NCBI GenBank assembly: GCA_013396995.1
Contig: VWZP01002415.1
Span: 1,064,411 to 1,128,410, forward strand
DNA: 64,000 nucleotides
Reading direction: 5' to 3'
From: Dicaeum eximium
Taxonomy: Eukaryota > Chordata > Aves > Passeriformes > Dicaeidae
Shown here: positions 1 to 13,200 of the stretch, one piece after another
Layout: every line of letters begins with the position of its first letter
Numbering within the stretch: position 1 is the stretch's first letter
Made by a program: the position numbers and the translations under genes
Notes under the pieces: generated by a model
Told to the model about the DNA's origin: nothing
The model's database searches: none
The model's input: only the letters and a program-made list of their open reading frames with translations

Positions 1-1113
1 TACATTCTAATGTCTTTAAAGGATGTCACATGTTAGATCTAAATGGCTTGACAGGTAGCCATTTTAAAGACTTTTATGAATATAATCAATTTAATTCTCA
101 ATAGTTACATTTCTAATAACCAATTTGCTGACTTCATGTTCTTGTCAGGATAATTTATATATATATACACACCATATGTTCTGTGAAATTTTTCTTTGCC
201 CAGGTGAGCATTTAATCTTCCTTTCTCCCTAAAGGAATTATCCACATCCCTGAAATCAGAGGATCCTCCACTTATTTTTCCCGTCTGTCAGACCTTCCAG
301 CCATAAGACCTCAAGTCATAATGATCATCTTTTCAGCAGAGGGCAGCATATGGCATTCTCAGAGACCATCAATTCCACTGTTTAATTGGCTGCAGAAATC
401 ACTGTTGAGCTAAAGCTGATTCTGAAGCCCTTCCAACTCTTCTTGACTCTTAGGCAAGATTCAGATTTTGGTATCCTTTGTGATTGCATGGAATATTTCT
501 CAGGGGAATGATCTGTAGTAATGAATCTGTTGAAGAAAATGGGAGTTGTTTTTCCTTTTTCTTTATTGTTACAAGAAAGGAATATTCATCTGGTTGAAAT
601 TTCCTTAGTAATCATAGTAAAGATTACATTGTTCCAATAAATTGAATAGATGTTAACTATTTGCATATCAGATAATTTTTATCATTGGTAATCTTAAATC
701 CCTGTCTTCATAATAATGGTAAATCTGTTAAGGGGAGAAAGGCTTGGCAAACCGTTTGATATTGGGAATCAGACTGCCGAACACTCTGAGCTACTAATTC
801 TGTTATACAATAATTTCAAAAAAAGAAACATTTTATTTCTTTAACAAAATTTTCCCCCCATCCATTCTGTGTAGACAGAACAATGAGTTTTCTTTATGTT
901 TTGTTATTCACATTTTTATTTTTTAATTATATCACATTTTATTATTTTTCTTTTTTTAAACTAACAACAAATGCTTTCTGATTTACATATGTTTAAAAGT
1001 TCTCAAAATGACAGTTCATTCTTTTTGCACTCTGCAAAGGCCTCTTGATAGATTAAGAACTTTAACACAGTTTCTACAATATCACATAGTGTCTGTTTTC
1101 TGTGAGCTACAAA
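1..1113. other. AT-rich non-coding DNA
   Basis: No coding exon, RNA gene or recognisable repeat is visible. The segment is AT-rich with short T and A runs. It is probably intron 1 or upstream flank of the gene whose first coding exon lies at 10105. Confidence 0.5.
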
Positions 1114-1257
1114 ATCATAGAATATTTTGGATTGTAAAGGACCTTTGAAGGTCATCTTGTCCACTCTATCTGCGATGAGCAGGTACATCTTCAACTGGAT
1201 TAGGTTGCTCAAAGCCATGACCAACCTGGCCTTCAGTGTTTCTGTGGATGGGGCATA
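1114..1257 (-). mobile_element. CR1 LINE 3'-end fragment
   Basis: Read on the + strand it begins ATCATAGAAT, continues with a diverged 'TTGG-TTGTAAAGGACCTTTGAAGGTCATC' core, and then shows 'AGGTTGCTCAAAGCC', 'CCAACCTGGCCTTCAGTGTTTC' and 'GGATGGGGCA'. This is the antisense of the CR1 3' UTR, so the element lies on the - strand. It is 5'-truncated and old, with many substitutions. The overlapping 113-codon open frame on the - strand is not a gene. Confidence 0.8.
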
Positions 1258-4200
1258 TACACAAAACTGTGTGCAATGACTGATTCTTGTAACCTTGATG
1301 GTTGAATAAAATAAGAGAAATAAATGTTTTAAGATTTGCTCCACATTTTTTCTTTGGTGACTCTAGGAGAATGTATTGTTGTATGACTCATCCTGAACTT
1401 CTGTTTTGCTGTTGTTTTAAGTATCTGTTGTTTTTCACAAAAGGGCAGAAAATATGTAGGTAGACTATCTTTTGATGAAATTTCATGCCAGCAAGTGTCT
1501 TGGCAGTGACAATGAATGCCCAAAACTCAAATGTAGAATTTTTTTGTTGTTCCATGTACCATAATACCATAAGCATTAACATGGAAGAGGTATTTCTGAT
1601 CACTTTAAGGGAGAAAAAAAACCAAACTAGTAATTGGCAGCTTTTAACTAGATAATAGGTGGTGCTGGGTTAATTGAGTCTTACTATAAAGAATACTGAA
1701 AACCTGTTGACTTTGCAGAAAGGAAAATATATTCTACACATAGGTTGACATTTAAGCATGGTTGACATTAAAGACAATACCTTGAAAGAGGCTTGGATTA
1801 GCTCCCACTGTTTGGAGGGCCAGATAGAGCTTTGGTGGTCTAGCAGCAAAAGGGTTTTATTCAAAGTGCTTAAGTTGTTCATCTTTGGCTGGGTATTAGG
1901 ACTGCTGAGCTTCATGAAAATATATTTTTTGGATATGACGGTTAACTGTCTTGGGAAGTTTCATTCTAGCCCCTTAGAAACTTTTAAAGCATTTGACTCA
2001 GTCACTTAAGCATTTTCCCACTGTTAATATAATGTGCTTGTACTTGTTCCACTATGCTTCCTGTTTATTCTATTTTTCATATTCATTTTTTAAATCTTCA
2101 AATGTATTTTCTGTATATTAAATGTGTAACATTAATTTGTCTGGCCCCACCTTTTTCAATTTTGTTTCTTCTCATTTCTTGTAGTAGCATAGTGGAGGAT
2201 CTGTTTTTTCTCCTCTGATATCCTCAGATATCTACATCCTTTACGTAGCAATTTTTCCAACCTTATTACTGACTAGCAAAGAAGCACACAGAAGTGAGTG
2301 TGACAGCCTATGTAATTTAGAACACTTAATTTATCTATTATATCATCCATTGAGTGATAACATAATTTGGGCAATTTTAAGTGTGGCCATAACCACCCAG
2401 TGTGTGGTTAAACCTCTGCAGTGTAGCATGTCTGACATACAGCTGGTTTAGCAGCTGAAATTTACTCTCTAAAAAACCCCAAACTTCATCTTGGAATGCT
2501 TCCTGAGTACAAACACTGCTTGTGGTGCTTCAGTAAAGAAATCTTGGAGTCTTCAACCTATTGTTTCAAAATGTTTGAAATCATTATGGCTCTACGTACA
2601 CTGGGAAAATGTTCTTCTAAACAAGGAGTTTTGAGCCATTCCTCATTTTTCCTGACCCTGAGGTTAATATGTATTCTGAAAGTCCTTTAAAACAAGCTGA
2701 GGAGGTTATTGAACTTTGGCTAGGGAAAATATTGTCTGAAGACTTTTTCTTAGTTTTCTCTCTCTTTCGTCAGAGCAGAGGACAAGTTCTCAATATTGGG
2801 TGTAAGCTTTCCATTTTCTATACTGGTTATATCACCATCATAGTTAAATAGTTTTCTGCTATAATTTAAGACTTGCTTAAGGCTATTTCACACTATTTTA
2901 ACTGTTGAAAATTACTTAAGCGAGGGCTTTGCGTCACTTTTGTTTATGGGAGTGCCCACTCTTGGCAATTAAATAGAAGCTTGAAGTAGGATAGCAATAC
3001 AAACCTTATAGGATTTTGAATTCCAGCTTGCATAGCTATGTCACATTTACTTTAATCCAGAACAGCCACTTCATCTTCAACCTCTCAACCCTGCTGCTCA
3101 AGGGAAACATACAAAATACCTTCAAAAGATAATTCTGGAACTAAAATTCATAACTCTGCTGGGCACTAAAAACCATGGACTCAACAGAGACATTGGTTTT
3201 ATGGCACATTATATTTTTTGCCACCCTAGGATAACCTTTCCATGCTGCACAGACAATAAATTACTTGTGACTCTTCTCCTCTCCATCTCTCTGTCCCATA
3301 GGAGCAAACAAATGTATTGTCTTTCTCTTTGTAATATTTCTCTGCCTCATATTTATTAGCTATCTTATCTTTTAGTTAATTCAATTGTTTGATTAAATTA
3401 AAAACCAAAGCACTTGTTCTTAACTTTTATTTCATTTGAAAGATTGGTATTTCTACTTTAGGCTGGAGGAAAGTTTTGAGTACCTGAAAGCTTGTCATTT
3501 TTCCCTCAAATATTAAATTTAGTCTACTAGGAGATAGCAACATTTATTGTAAACTGAACATATTTGCACTGTTAGAACACATGGCTAGAGTAGTACTATT
3601 TTATGCACATTAACATGATGATTACATACAACAAATTTCTCCTATTTGTTTCTAGAAGTTTTATTGTATTTCAGTCTTTTAATAAACAATTTCACCTGTC
3701 CAAACTCCTAGGTAGCTATGTTCTTGTATTTTTAATATTTTCTATTTATTATTCTTGTTTTATTGTGTGTGTGGTTTATAAAACATTCTGAGGCTGATCT
3801 GGCTGAGGAGTAATATGTATTTGTCCTGTTTCTTATTTTCCCATGAAAATGGAAGCAGCTAAAGGAACAAAACGCACTTGACCACCAATGTCCCTGTTTC
3901 CAAGATTAAACACTCTCTACAGAATTTGCCAATTTCTTGGTGCTCAGTGACATCCTCTGAAAAGGTGGTAAACTTCAAGCTCTATCATCAGTAGCTGAAC
4001 TCTATTCAGTTTCTAATGCAATCAATAGTGCTTGATAGAGCTGGAAAATGCTGAAAAGCTGTCAGTTTTTAAGATAATCCTTTAAATAGTAGTTGCCAGT
4101 GCTAATAAATTTTAAAACAAACAAAAAAAAATTGCACAGAAAAAATGCAATAAAATGATGTGTGCATTATTACATACTCTTCACATCAGAGATTCCTCAG

Positions 4201-7200
4201 TGAAAAAAACCCCAAAATAAATAGCATATGCTGTCTCTGCAGGTCTCAGACAAGAGATTCTTCTGAATACACCCTCCTGGTTTAGTGCTTATTCTTAGAT
4301 GGGAGAAACAATGCCATAAATTTGGATCTTGTGCCTGTCTCTGCTTTTATAAAACTTCAGTAAAACAAATGGAAAAAAACTAAAGAAGGTACAGTATTTG
4401 GGCTCATGGCATTATGACACGCCATCTGAGTAGACAACACAAATAGCCTGCAGCATAGATCAACTTTATCTGTGGTCTTGTCATGTTTCATAAACTGGAG
4501 CAAAACTGGGCTTGGTCAGCATAAGATACAAAGCCTGTAAGAAAACGGTTCATAATTCAGAAAGTGGTGCATATGGTTTAGCTGTTTTGCAGTGTTTTTT
4601 CAAGATCTGTAGAATGTCTTGTTAAAGGGGATACTTATTTTTCTCCGTAGAGGATGATAGGAGAAAAAACCTAAATCTTTTAATTAACACCCTCCCCTTA
4701 CTGTTTTCTCCCTCTTTTTTTTCCCCTTTTTTTTTTCGTTGTTAGATTTTGTTAGTTGTTTCAATATTTTTGCAAATGCATCTAGTGGTATTCACTGGTT
4801 TTTACTATTAAATATGATTGAACTATATTTAGATTCAATCACCTTAAAAAATTTAGGTTTAGATCTGGTTATTTTTCTTTATGTGCCTAAACACCAGTAC
4901 TGTCTTTTTTTGGTGTGTATGGGCCTAACTGCAAAATTAAAATTCAGAGACATAAGTGTGTGTTTTGTAATAACATCAGGAATCTATTAATTTGTTGTGG
5001 GATTTATAATGTCATATTTAAAATTTAAACTTAAATCTCCCTTATAACAAATCCAGAACACTCTCAAGACTAGTAATTTTTGAACATGATGCTCGTCTGC
5101 TACTGACCCTGTAGAAAAGATTCACTGTTATTTTAAAATGATCTTCGTTGTGACAAACACTTAATGGTAGAAACACTGCTGCCATATCATTGGTCCTAGC
5201 TGGTCTACTGAGTAAAGACCTGTTACAAATCCAGTCTCAGTCCTCTCTCTGCCCTTTTGTTGAATACAGAAACTGTGTATCATTTTTATTATGTGATAAT
5301 ATCTCATATTCTTAACCTAGACCCAAAATAACAGTAGAGTTGGATTTTTAAATTATTTTTATTTTTTATAATTAGATTCTGTTAATGGAACACAAATTGT
5401 GTGTTTAAATTATATTTTCTGTTTAATTTATATTGTTATTTGCTCCTAAATATATAATGCAAATAAAAATAAACCTATTCTGTTCGCGCATATGTGCAGT
5501 TAGAAAATTCTAAGGTTTTCATTCATTTTGTGAAATTTAAGTTGCATAATACCACAGTATTTGTCACAACAAAAGAAAGAATTTAAATCCATCCCTGCCC
5601 TCCCTCCAGTAGAATTTAATAAAATTATGAATCTTCTTTCTTGATAGGTTAGTGAAATTAAATTGTATTCCAGTGTATATAAGTAAAGTTTAATATTTGC
5701 AGGTGAAACTAAAGCATTTTCTTAAAAATCCATTGCTGTAGAAACAGAGGATTAAGGCAGGTTGAAGCACTGACCTGTACAGGATCTCTCACCCTGTACA
5801 ACATTAATAATGGATGTCACTATTTACTAGCCCTCAAGAGCCCACTTTAGAATATATCATATTTACTGTGAAACTTGAATAAAGGCAGATACTGAAGAAA
5901 ATGTGTTGTATACAATCAACCATGGGTGAGCTTATTATTATAAATCCTGAATGAATCCTGACTGCTTCCAGGATTTTTACTGTCCTTCTTCCTAGCCTTT
6001 AAAAATACCTCTTAGCCTCTACTTACAGATTAGACAAGCAGTCTCAATTTGGCTTTTTGTAATGCTGGATTTAACAAAAAAAAATTTAATGTGATGTGTT
6101 CTATGTATGATTAATTCATGCTGGGAGTTCTCTTAGCAGGGCGAATTGAGTGGAAATGCCATCTCTGGCACTTGCTAATTCCTCGTGGAATAAAGTTGGC
6201 ATTTGTTACATCCAAAGAAGACAATGTTGCTCTTTGAAGAAACAAACTCACACTCTTCCAAGAACAAAGCTTTTTTATCCCTGTGGCCCAGCAGGTGAAA
6301 TTAAGACACTTGGTTCCATAGTGTTTTCCACTTTCAGTGGAATGGTGAGATTGAGAACTAAGGATTTGGTTCCAGGCTGTAGAGAACAAATAGTCTGAAG
6401 GTTATGGAGTCTCCTGGTTTGTTCTTTACAGCCTGGTTGAGTTTTACTTATCATTTGTTCTTTCTTCTCCATTTTTCTTTCCTCAGGTCTCTTTACCTCA
6501 ATAATCTTGATTGCACATTTCCTGCATTTTTTCAGTTCTTCCCTCCTCTGATTTGTCCCTTCCCACGTCATCTAATGTAGGACTTTTCCAGACTCACTAT
6601 CATTCCTGACACTTCTTTTTTTGTTCTGTTTAACCAACTGTGCTTTGAGTACTTGAACCAACTGACTTTGTCAGCTGGGGTTCCACTCAGTCCAGCTATG
6701 CAAACAATTTCTTTATTTCAGTCTGCCAGTTCATGGCACTGTAGTTCTTCTGTACCCTCTGTTACTTTCACGCAATAGTCCCACTGCTCTGGTGTTTAGT
6801 TCTCAGTCCTAGCCATCTTAATCGGTCAGTCCAAGGCCTCTAACATAAATCAGGGGTTTTACCCTTTATGCCCTTTATGCTCTTTCTAGTCTTTCATTCT
6901 ACTGACACACAGATCCTTCTCTCTCCAATTTGCCCTCTGTTAGTACTGCCTCTGGAAAGTATAGGCAAGACAATCTCTTTGTTCTCCCAAAATATGGATT
7001 GGAATATAGCAAGAAAAGTGCATTTTTGGGGAAATATAGGAAAAGTCTTGGGATGGTGATTACTTTGTGCTCATGGAATTGTTCATGATTTTGATTTTCA
7101 ACTGTTACAAGTCTCTCCTGCCCTTCTTGTGATTACGGTTTTTGAAACCTTATTGTCTTGTGGCCAAGTTTGGGTTAATTTTCATATCATGCTGACATTA

Positions 7201-7202
7201 GT
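1258..7202. other. Non-coding AT-rich DNA without a supported gene
   Basis: Open frames here are all under 100 codons and none has a recognisable domain or paired splice sites. A pyrimidine-rich tract lies near 4696-4738. The block 6130-6900 is somewhat less AT-rich and carries overlapping frames on both strands (6111-6398 and 6275-6571), but neither translation resembles a known family. It could be a decayed repeat that I cannot name. Confidence 0.4.
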
Positions 7203-7356
7203 TATGAGATGAGTTCAATTGGTTAGTGCATGGTGCTGATAGTGCCAGGGTTGTGGATTCAATCCCCATATGGGCCATTAATTCAGGAGCTGGACTTGAT
7301 GATCTTTGTAGGTCCTGTCCTACTCAGAATATGCAGTGAACCTGTGATTATGATTG
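7203..7356 (+). mobile_element. tRNA-Ile-derived SINE with CR1-like tail (TguSINE1-like)
   Basis: Positions 7203-7276 resemble a degraded tRNA-Ile: a box A-like TGAGTTCAATTGG, an anticodon arm TGGTG-CTGATAG-TGCCA with GAT centred in the seven-base loop, a box B-like GGATTCAATCC, and a 3' end TATGGGCCA. The following 'GAGCTGGACTTGATGATC' and 'GTAGGTCCTGTCC-TACTCAGAATAT' are CR1 3'-tail-like, with a decayed 8-bp repeat end. A tRNA-Ile head joined to a CR1-type tail is the published architecture of TguSINE1 in zebra finch, mobilised in trans by CR1. The tRNA part has too many mismatches to be a working tRNA. The exact borders are uncertain by about 10 bp. Confidence 0.75.
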
Positions 7357-10104
7357 AGACCCAAACATTTCTGCAAAGGAAGAATGCAGAATTCTTTTAA
7401 AGATAAAATAATGCAGTCTCCCCACCCACCTCCTTTTTGGGAGAAAATAATTGGTGTAGATGAAACTACACTTGTTATAGTTTGCTTCTGTGCCATTTGA
7501 AGTTGTCAGATTATTACTTGTACCTGTGAAATATTCTTTGAATTGCTGAGTTTGCCTTTGAAGTTGTCTGAGTGCATTTACCAACACTACTTTCTAGGAT
7601 GGATTTATACTTTTTTGGAAAGCAAGAATCTACTGAATTAATATTTTTATGGAAATTTTCACCTTGAAAAAATTAGTAAGTTCTGCAGATCTCTAATTTA
7701 GTACTAGCAAAATAGTTTGATTTGAAGAGCAGCAAAGAGAATGTTGAGGAATATAGTATCAGAGGATAGAAATATCTCCAAAACACTTTTACCAATACCT
7801 CAATGGTGTCAGTCCCTTCCTGAAAAATACGGGGCTCTACCATTACATCTCTCTGCAGGGGAATAAACCTGGATTTTCCTTTTTCTAAAAGAAAGCTCTG
7901 GTGGTCTAGGTTGTTTTAGGTAGACTGATTTTGATCTTTTGTTCTGGAAATGTTGTATACTGCATGAATTATACAGGGTGGATATTCATCATCAATTTGT
8001 TGGTTTTTTTCCTTAATTCTCTCTGCAGCCCCAATTCCTCTGTATCCTCCTCAGCCTCTGACTTACTCTAAATACAGGCCAACTACATTGCCCTAACCTG
8101 GCTGTGGAGATCAAAATAGCTTTAGATTGCATTAGAATTGATAGGAAAAGACTTTGGTTGAAATCCAGTCTGAATCATGTTTGGAGTAGGTTGAGCAGTA
8201 ATGTCTTTTTTGTTTTGTTTTGCTCTGATTCAATCACCATATAAGTAAATAGCCCATACAAAGTAGACTGGCATTAGCAGAAGAAGCACCAAGCCAAAAC
8301 CCCTTTAGCCTCATGCATTGTCCTGGATAACACTTGATGAAATTTTCATCTTCTTACAGGTGGGAGCTGAAACTTAATCTTTCATAATCTTCATGGCTTC
8401 CTTTCCAGTGATTACTGGAGTTAATTGCATAGAGCTGTAATCTGATTGCCTAGCTAGACAACAAAAATGAATTGCAGTTCCCACCATCTCAATCCTTAGT
8501 TCCAAAAAACACCATGTGGAAAATTTCTAGTGCCATACTGCATAATTAAGATTTGAGGAGGGACTTTAGAAATTTAGATTGCTTATGTCTGCCTAGAAAA
8601 ATGCCTTGTAAGGTTTTGTCTGTGCTTTTGATAGTAATCAGCATCCAGAAACACTCTAATGTAATTAGTAGGGATTCCATATGATAGGCTTTACTAGACC
8701 TTTTCAGAAGTATCTAGCTGGTAGGATCTCATTCAAGATCTGGTTTTTAGATCTAACTGTGCAGATACCTTAAGTATATTTTTTCAGCATGGCAGTGTTT
8801 ATGAAAGATCATAGGTTTATATTATTGTGGACTGCAAGATATGAAATTAACTCTTTTTACCTGTTGCGCCTTAATTTGCACCTAATGGTAAAAAGAGCTA
8901 CTCTTAGGTGTAAAAGTGGAATTCAGTCACTGGCTGCTTTGTCCTAATTCTTGGACTTTCAAGAAGGATGCAACTGAAAGATGTGGCTGAGGAAAGACAG
9001 AAGTATATATATATTCAAATTTAATTTATATCTAACTGCTGTTTCAAAAGACTGAATTATAAGTGCTGCAAACAGTACAAGAATATAAATGAACATGGTT
9101 ACCCATAACATGCAAAACTATATTGTTCCATATATTTCAAAATTAATTTTAAAATTCTGATGTTGTACAGCTCTTAACAGGTACCTAAACAAAGGAGAAT
9201 GTAGGTGGAAAAGTAAATTGGATCTCTACCACTGTTTACATCTAATATCACATCTACTTAAAAGATCTCCTTCTTGTTTCATTACAAATGCAACACCAGC
9301 ACATTCCTCAGGATGATTTTGTTATTTGCTACTAGCATATTTTTAAAACTAGGATCTAGTGCCTAAGAGTTAGCATGTACAGAATAAACGTGCAACCAGC
9401 TATTGATATTGCCTAATTAAGATACCCATAGTATTTCTCATATGCATAATCTCGACATTGTCATCTTTTCTGTAATTCATTTTTCCAGGCAATTTATGAT
9501 CATAAGACTCCATTTTAAACTGATATTTCATATAATATATTGAAATATCCAATATCCAAAAGGATTTGGACCAGATATTCAGATATTTAGGTTAGTCATT
9601 GTTATTAAAATTGCTATACATTCAAGTGGTCATCTTCATTTTGATATTGAACACTGAAATTTTTCAGAGAATGCCATTTGACCTTCAGGTTTAGTGAACA
9701 GCTTGAGATTGGCAAACCACTGGATAAAACTAGTCAAGCTTCTGTAATAAAATAGGAGTGGAAAAAGAAAATAGTCATGTAAGTTAAGCTGCTAAGAAGT
9801 TTATGTTTTAATTTTTGTATCTGTACAAATAAAATCATATGGTCCAATATCACTTTGCTTTTAGATACCGTCAAACAGCATAAGCCTCTTAGATGCTCAA
9901 ATTGATGTTTTGTTTTGCTTTTATCTTTTTAGATTAATATTGAAACTAAATTAAAAAAAAAATCTAGGACTTTCTATTTTTTATCCAAAAAAGAGGAAAA
10001 TAAAATACAGCCACCTCTGGGTATATCCTCACTGTGAACAAAAACAACAACAAAAGAAGATGCTTACACTTTTATCCCTTGTGGATTTCTTTTTAATATT
10101 TCAG
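7357..10104. other. Non-coding DNA immediately upstream of the first coding exon
   Basis: This is probably the 3' part of an intron, because a splice acceptor with a T-rich tract closes it at 10104. No promoter, CpG island or other exon is evident. Short AT runs occur near 9007 and 9530. Confidence 0.5.
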
Positions 10105-10282
10105 AGCAATGAACATATGGCTGTTACTATCAGCACTGGTGTATTTGCGGCGATGCCTATCAACATCCACCAGAGAGCAGGGCAGCTCCAAAACCCACAT
10201 CTTTTATGCTGTGGAAATTGATGGAGACAGCAACACAGCCAGCTTCTTGGCCAAACAACATGGAATGCAGTTCATTTCAAAG
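10105..10282 (+). CDS. First coding exon of a proprotein-convertase-like (S8 propeptide) secreted protein; partial gene
   Basis: The exon is bounded by a polypyrimidine tract with a TTTCAG acceptor ending at 10104 and an AAG/GTCAGC donor at 10282/10283. The ATG at 10109 has a purine at -3, and an in-frame stop lies just upstream inside the intron, so the start is well placed. It encodes 58 residues, ending in phase 0. Residues 1-18 form a signal peptide (hydrophobic core WLLLSALVYL, then RRCLS). Residues 31-58 (IFYAVEIDGDSN...AKQHGMQFISK) align without gaps, by eye, to the N-terminal propeptide half of furin/PC1/PC2, keeping the aromatic-A-V, I, G, A and HG positions. In that family the propeptide acts as a chaperone and inhibitor of the subtilisin-like protease in the secretory pathway. 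The acceptor so close to the ATG implies at least one upstream non-coding exon. The subtype is not recognisable and the catalytic domain is not in view. It could instead be an unrelated secreted protein or an orphaned exon. I am fairly sure it is an exon and moderately sure of the family. Confidence 0.6.
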
Positions 10283-13200
10283 GTCAGCGCATATTTAAAC
10301 TTGCTTCATTACTCCCACCTTTATGCTTGAGATTTTCATTTTTTTAAAATCAGTTTACCTAGAGGTTCCTTTAGAGTCAGAAAAATGAAAGTGCTGAATC
10401 CTATTTTCATTTGGGGATATCAAGCTTTTTATCAAATTATAGAGGTGGCGTTTCAGAATATTTCATATCTGATCAGAAGGAAAATCCAAAAATAATTTTC
10501 TCTTTATTCAGGAGTCTTTCAGCCACTGGGACTGTTTTATTTATTACTTAATATTGTGCTCCAGTCAATCATTTTGAATTCAGACAGGAAAATGGAATTT
10601 TTATTTTTAAAAGGAAAAAATCCAGAGGAAAAATGCTATTGGAATAAAGGAGATTTTATTATTTTAAAAAATAAAAATATGTATTCTCTTCCTCTGCTAA
10701 CTGTTTTCTTTTCTTTTAATCACAGTGCATTAATATGAAGATACATATTAAACAAAGGATATTACCTAAAATAACATATTTGCTAATTACAGGCATTTTT
10801 TTTCCAGAGCATTTCTACAGCATTTATTACTGAGCTTGAAAAATTATGGCCTTGTAACACAATAAAGGAAAAATGGTTTTCTTCCTTTGGAATAGCATCT
10901 CATTGCACATATTTCTGTATATGTACTGTGTATGTGTGTATAAACATGAAGTGTGTATTTATAATACATCTAGCTTTATTTTAACTTTCTGTTGAAAGAA
11001 GGTTATTCCTGAGCTGTGTGTTAGTACCTTGGGACACAGCCCAAATAGAAGAAACACATCAATATCTTTCATTTACAGTTACAGTCTGGTCTGCAAAACT
11101 GGACATGTATACCAGTGACATAGTGTTAAATTTTCCTGTTGCTTCTAGTCTAGAAACATATTGCATCAGTTGAACTAGATCACAAATAAATTATTAAAAC
11201 TTTTAATATGTTAATCTGTTGCAGCCTCCATTCATTGACCTGAAAGTTCTTTGCCAATTTTAATGAATTAAGCCTTGAAGTGCTCCTTTTGCTTTTATCT
11301 CTACTTCTCAGATGTGAAAAGCAGAGGTAGAGTAAGTAAAACAATTTGTTCAAGGTACACACAGGAAGTCTGAGGCCCAGTGAGAAATGGAAAAAAACAT
11401 TTCTAAATTTTCATTTCTGTGCTGTAGCTGTAAGAAATTATGCTAAGAGAGAAAATGTAATGAGCTTATGAAGACAAGGCAGGGCATTACATGTGCTTCA
11501 ACAGCCACTGTGGTCCACCCCAGGCATGGAAATCACTGAAGGGCCCCCAGGAAAACTGCACCCAGTTTTCTGTTAGAATGACAATGACACAACCTCCCCA
11601 GCGTGTTCCCCTTAGTGCATAAATATTAAAATTGTCACAGGCTGTTGTACTGAGGATGCTAATAAAAAAAGCCCAACAAACAACACCTGGGTGTTAGACA
11701 GTATTTCTTTAAAGGGTGTCTTCAATGATAGGGTTGCAAAAAAGGGTTTCTTCAGGGTTTGAGTAGCATGGAGGTACTTTGTACAAGGGGAACAGGTGAC
11801 AGTTTAGTTGCTATATAATCAGGGCACTATCTATAGCTAGGTTGATGGGAAGATATTTGGTAGCATAACAGAGGAAGTCACACTGTATTCTTTGTTCTCT
11901 AATATTTATCTAAGAAAACACCTTTTTTATTACAATGATTATGAATAAGAAAAAGCAAAAGATGGAGAGAGAAATGTGGGAGATGTAGGAAGAATTTTCC
12001 TCCTGTGAATTTCCATTTTACACCGTGTTCCATAAGCAGATACCTTTCTAAGCATTCTTATTTCATATGTGGAAAAAAAAGCTTCTGTGGTATTTAAAGC
12101 TTATGGTCTTAAAGCCATGAGGAGCACTGGTAAAGTATTAAAGATTCAAATATGATTAAGCTTAATATTTTTTCAAAATTTTTGTTAGCTTTTAATAAGC
12201 TTATAGCATGTGCTATGTGATAAGACAAGTTGATACTAAAATGTTATTTGAAAAATAAACCTGTAAAACATGATAAAATTTGTTGTGATGAAAATTCCTA
12301 GGTAGTCAGGAATATTAGTATTGCAGTTAGCATTTTGGCTCCTATTTTAGGTTCCCATATGACAAAGCATTTGAAACACATACTTGAGTTCAATCCTTTT
12401 TCAGAAAAAAAAAATCCTAATCATGTACCTAAGTTAAATGGGATCTAGGCATATCCTCAAGTGCTTTACTGGATAAGGCTGGACTACTGAATAGGGCTCT
12501 TGGTGAAAAAACAGTTTTGTATGAGAAAAGTGACATCAAAGACTGAAAATGCTATCTTTTAAATATGCTACTGTCACCACAGGAAACAGACTCCTGTAGA
12601 AATGGTAATTATGTGTAACTGTGACATCCTTGCTTCAGCATGTTAGCTGCAATTTAGAGTTGCAGTTTAAAGGCCTAACTTCCCTTTGGCATCAGAGATC
12701 ACTTTTACTATGATACAGTGGATAAAGGCAGTGAGTTAAGTGTGTCGCGTTGGATTTTTTTTCACTCATTAAATGGTGTTACTTATTAATATGCTGATGC
12801 TTGGCAACAAAGTAGGAAAATTGCAAGTGTGAAAAAGGCTACCAATTAGGTATCACACTGGAATACACTCTTGAATGACATTTAGTGTCTGAAATCCAAA
12901 ATGGTAAACTTTTGACACTGGTTGCAATAATATTTCATTTCACATTCTCTACCAGCTCTCACTTACCAAAGCAGTAAGTTAGAGCTGGTATAGAGCATCA
13001 ACACTACCAGTGTAGTGAAGAGGTTTTTAAAACTTACTGTTATGATTTCTCTTAAACTTAAAACCACTGACTTAAACTTTCTGTAAATCAAAACACTCAT
13101 AAGAAGCTGTGAAGATACCCCCAGCATGTAGGAGAGTCTCATCAGTTCTAACCTAATCAAAATATTTTGCAAAGAAATGCTTACTTTGGTTGTAAGTTTT

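Noticed and set aside
3187..3230. A stretch reading DIGFMAHYIFCHPR, similar in pattern to the second propeptide exon of convertases (IG-L--HY-F-H)
   Set aside because: It lies upstream of the first coding exon on the same strand, has no polypyrimidine tract or acceptor before it, and is best explained as chance.
7203..7276. A functional tRNA-Ile gene
   Set aside because: The acceptor stem and box B carry several mismatches, and the sequence continues directly into a CR1-like tail, so it is the head of a SINE.
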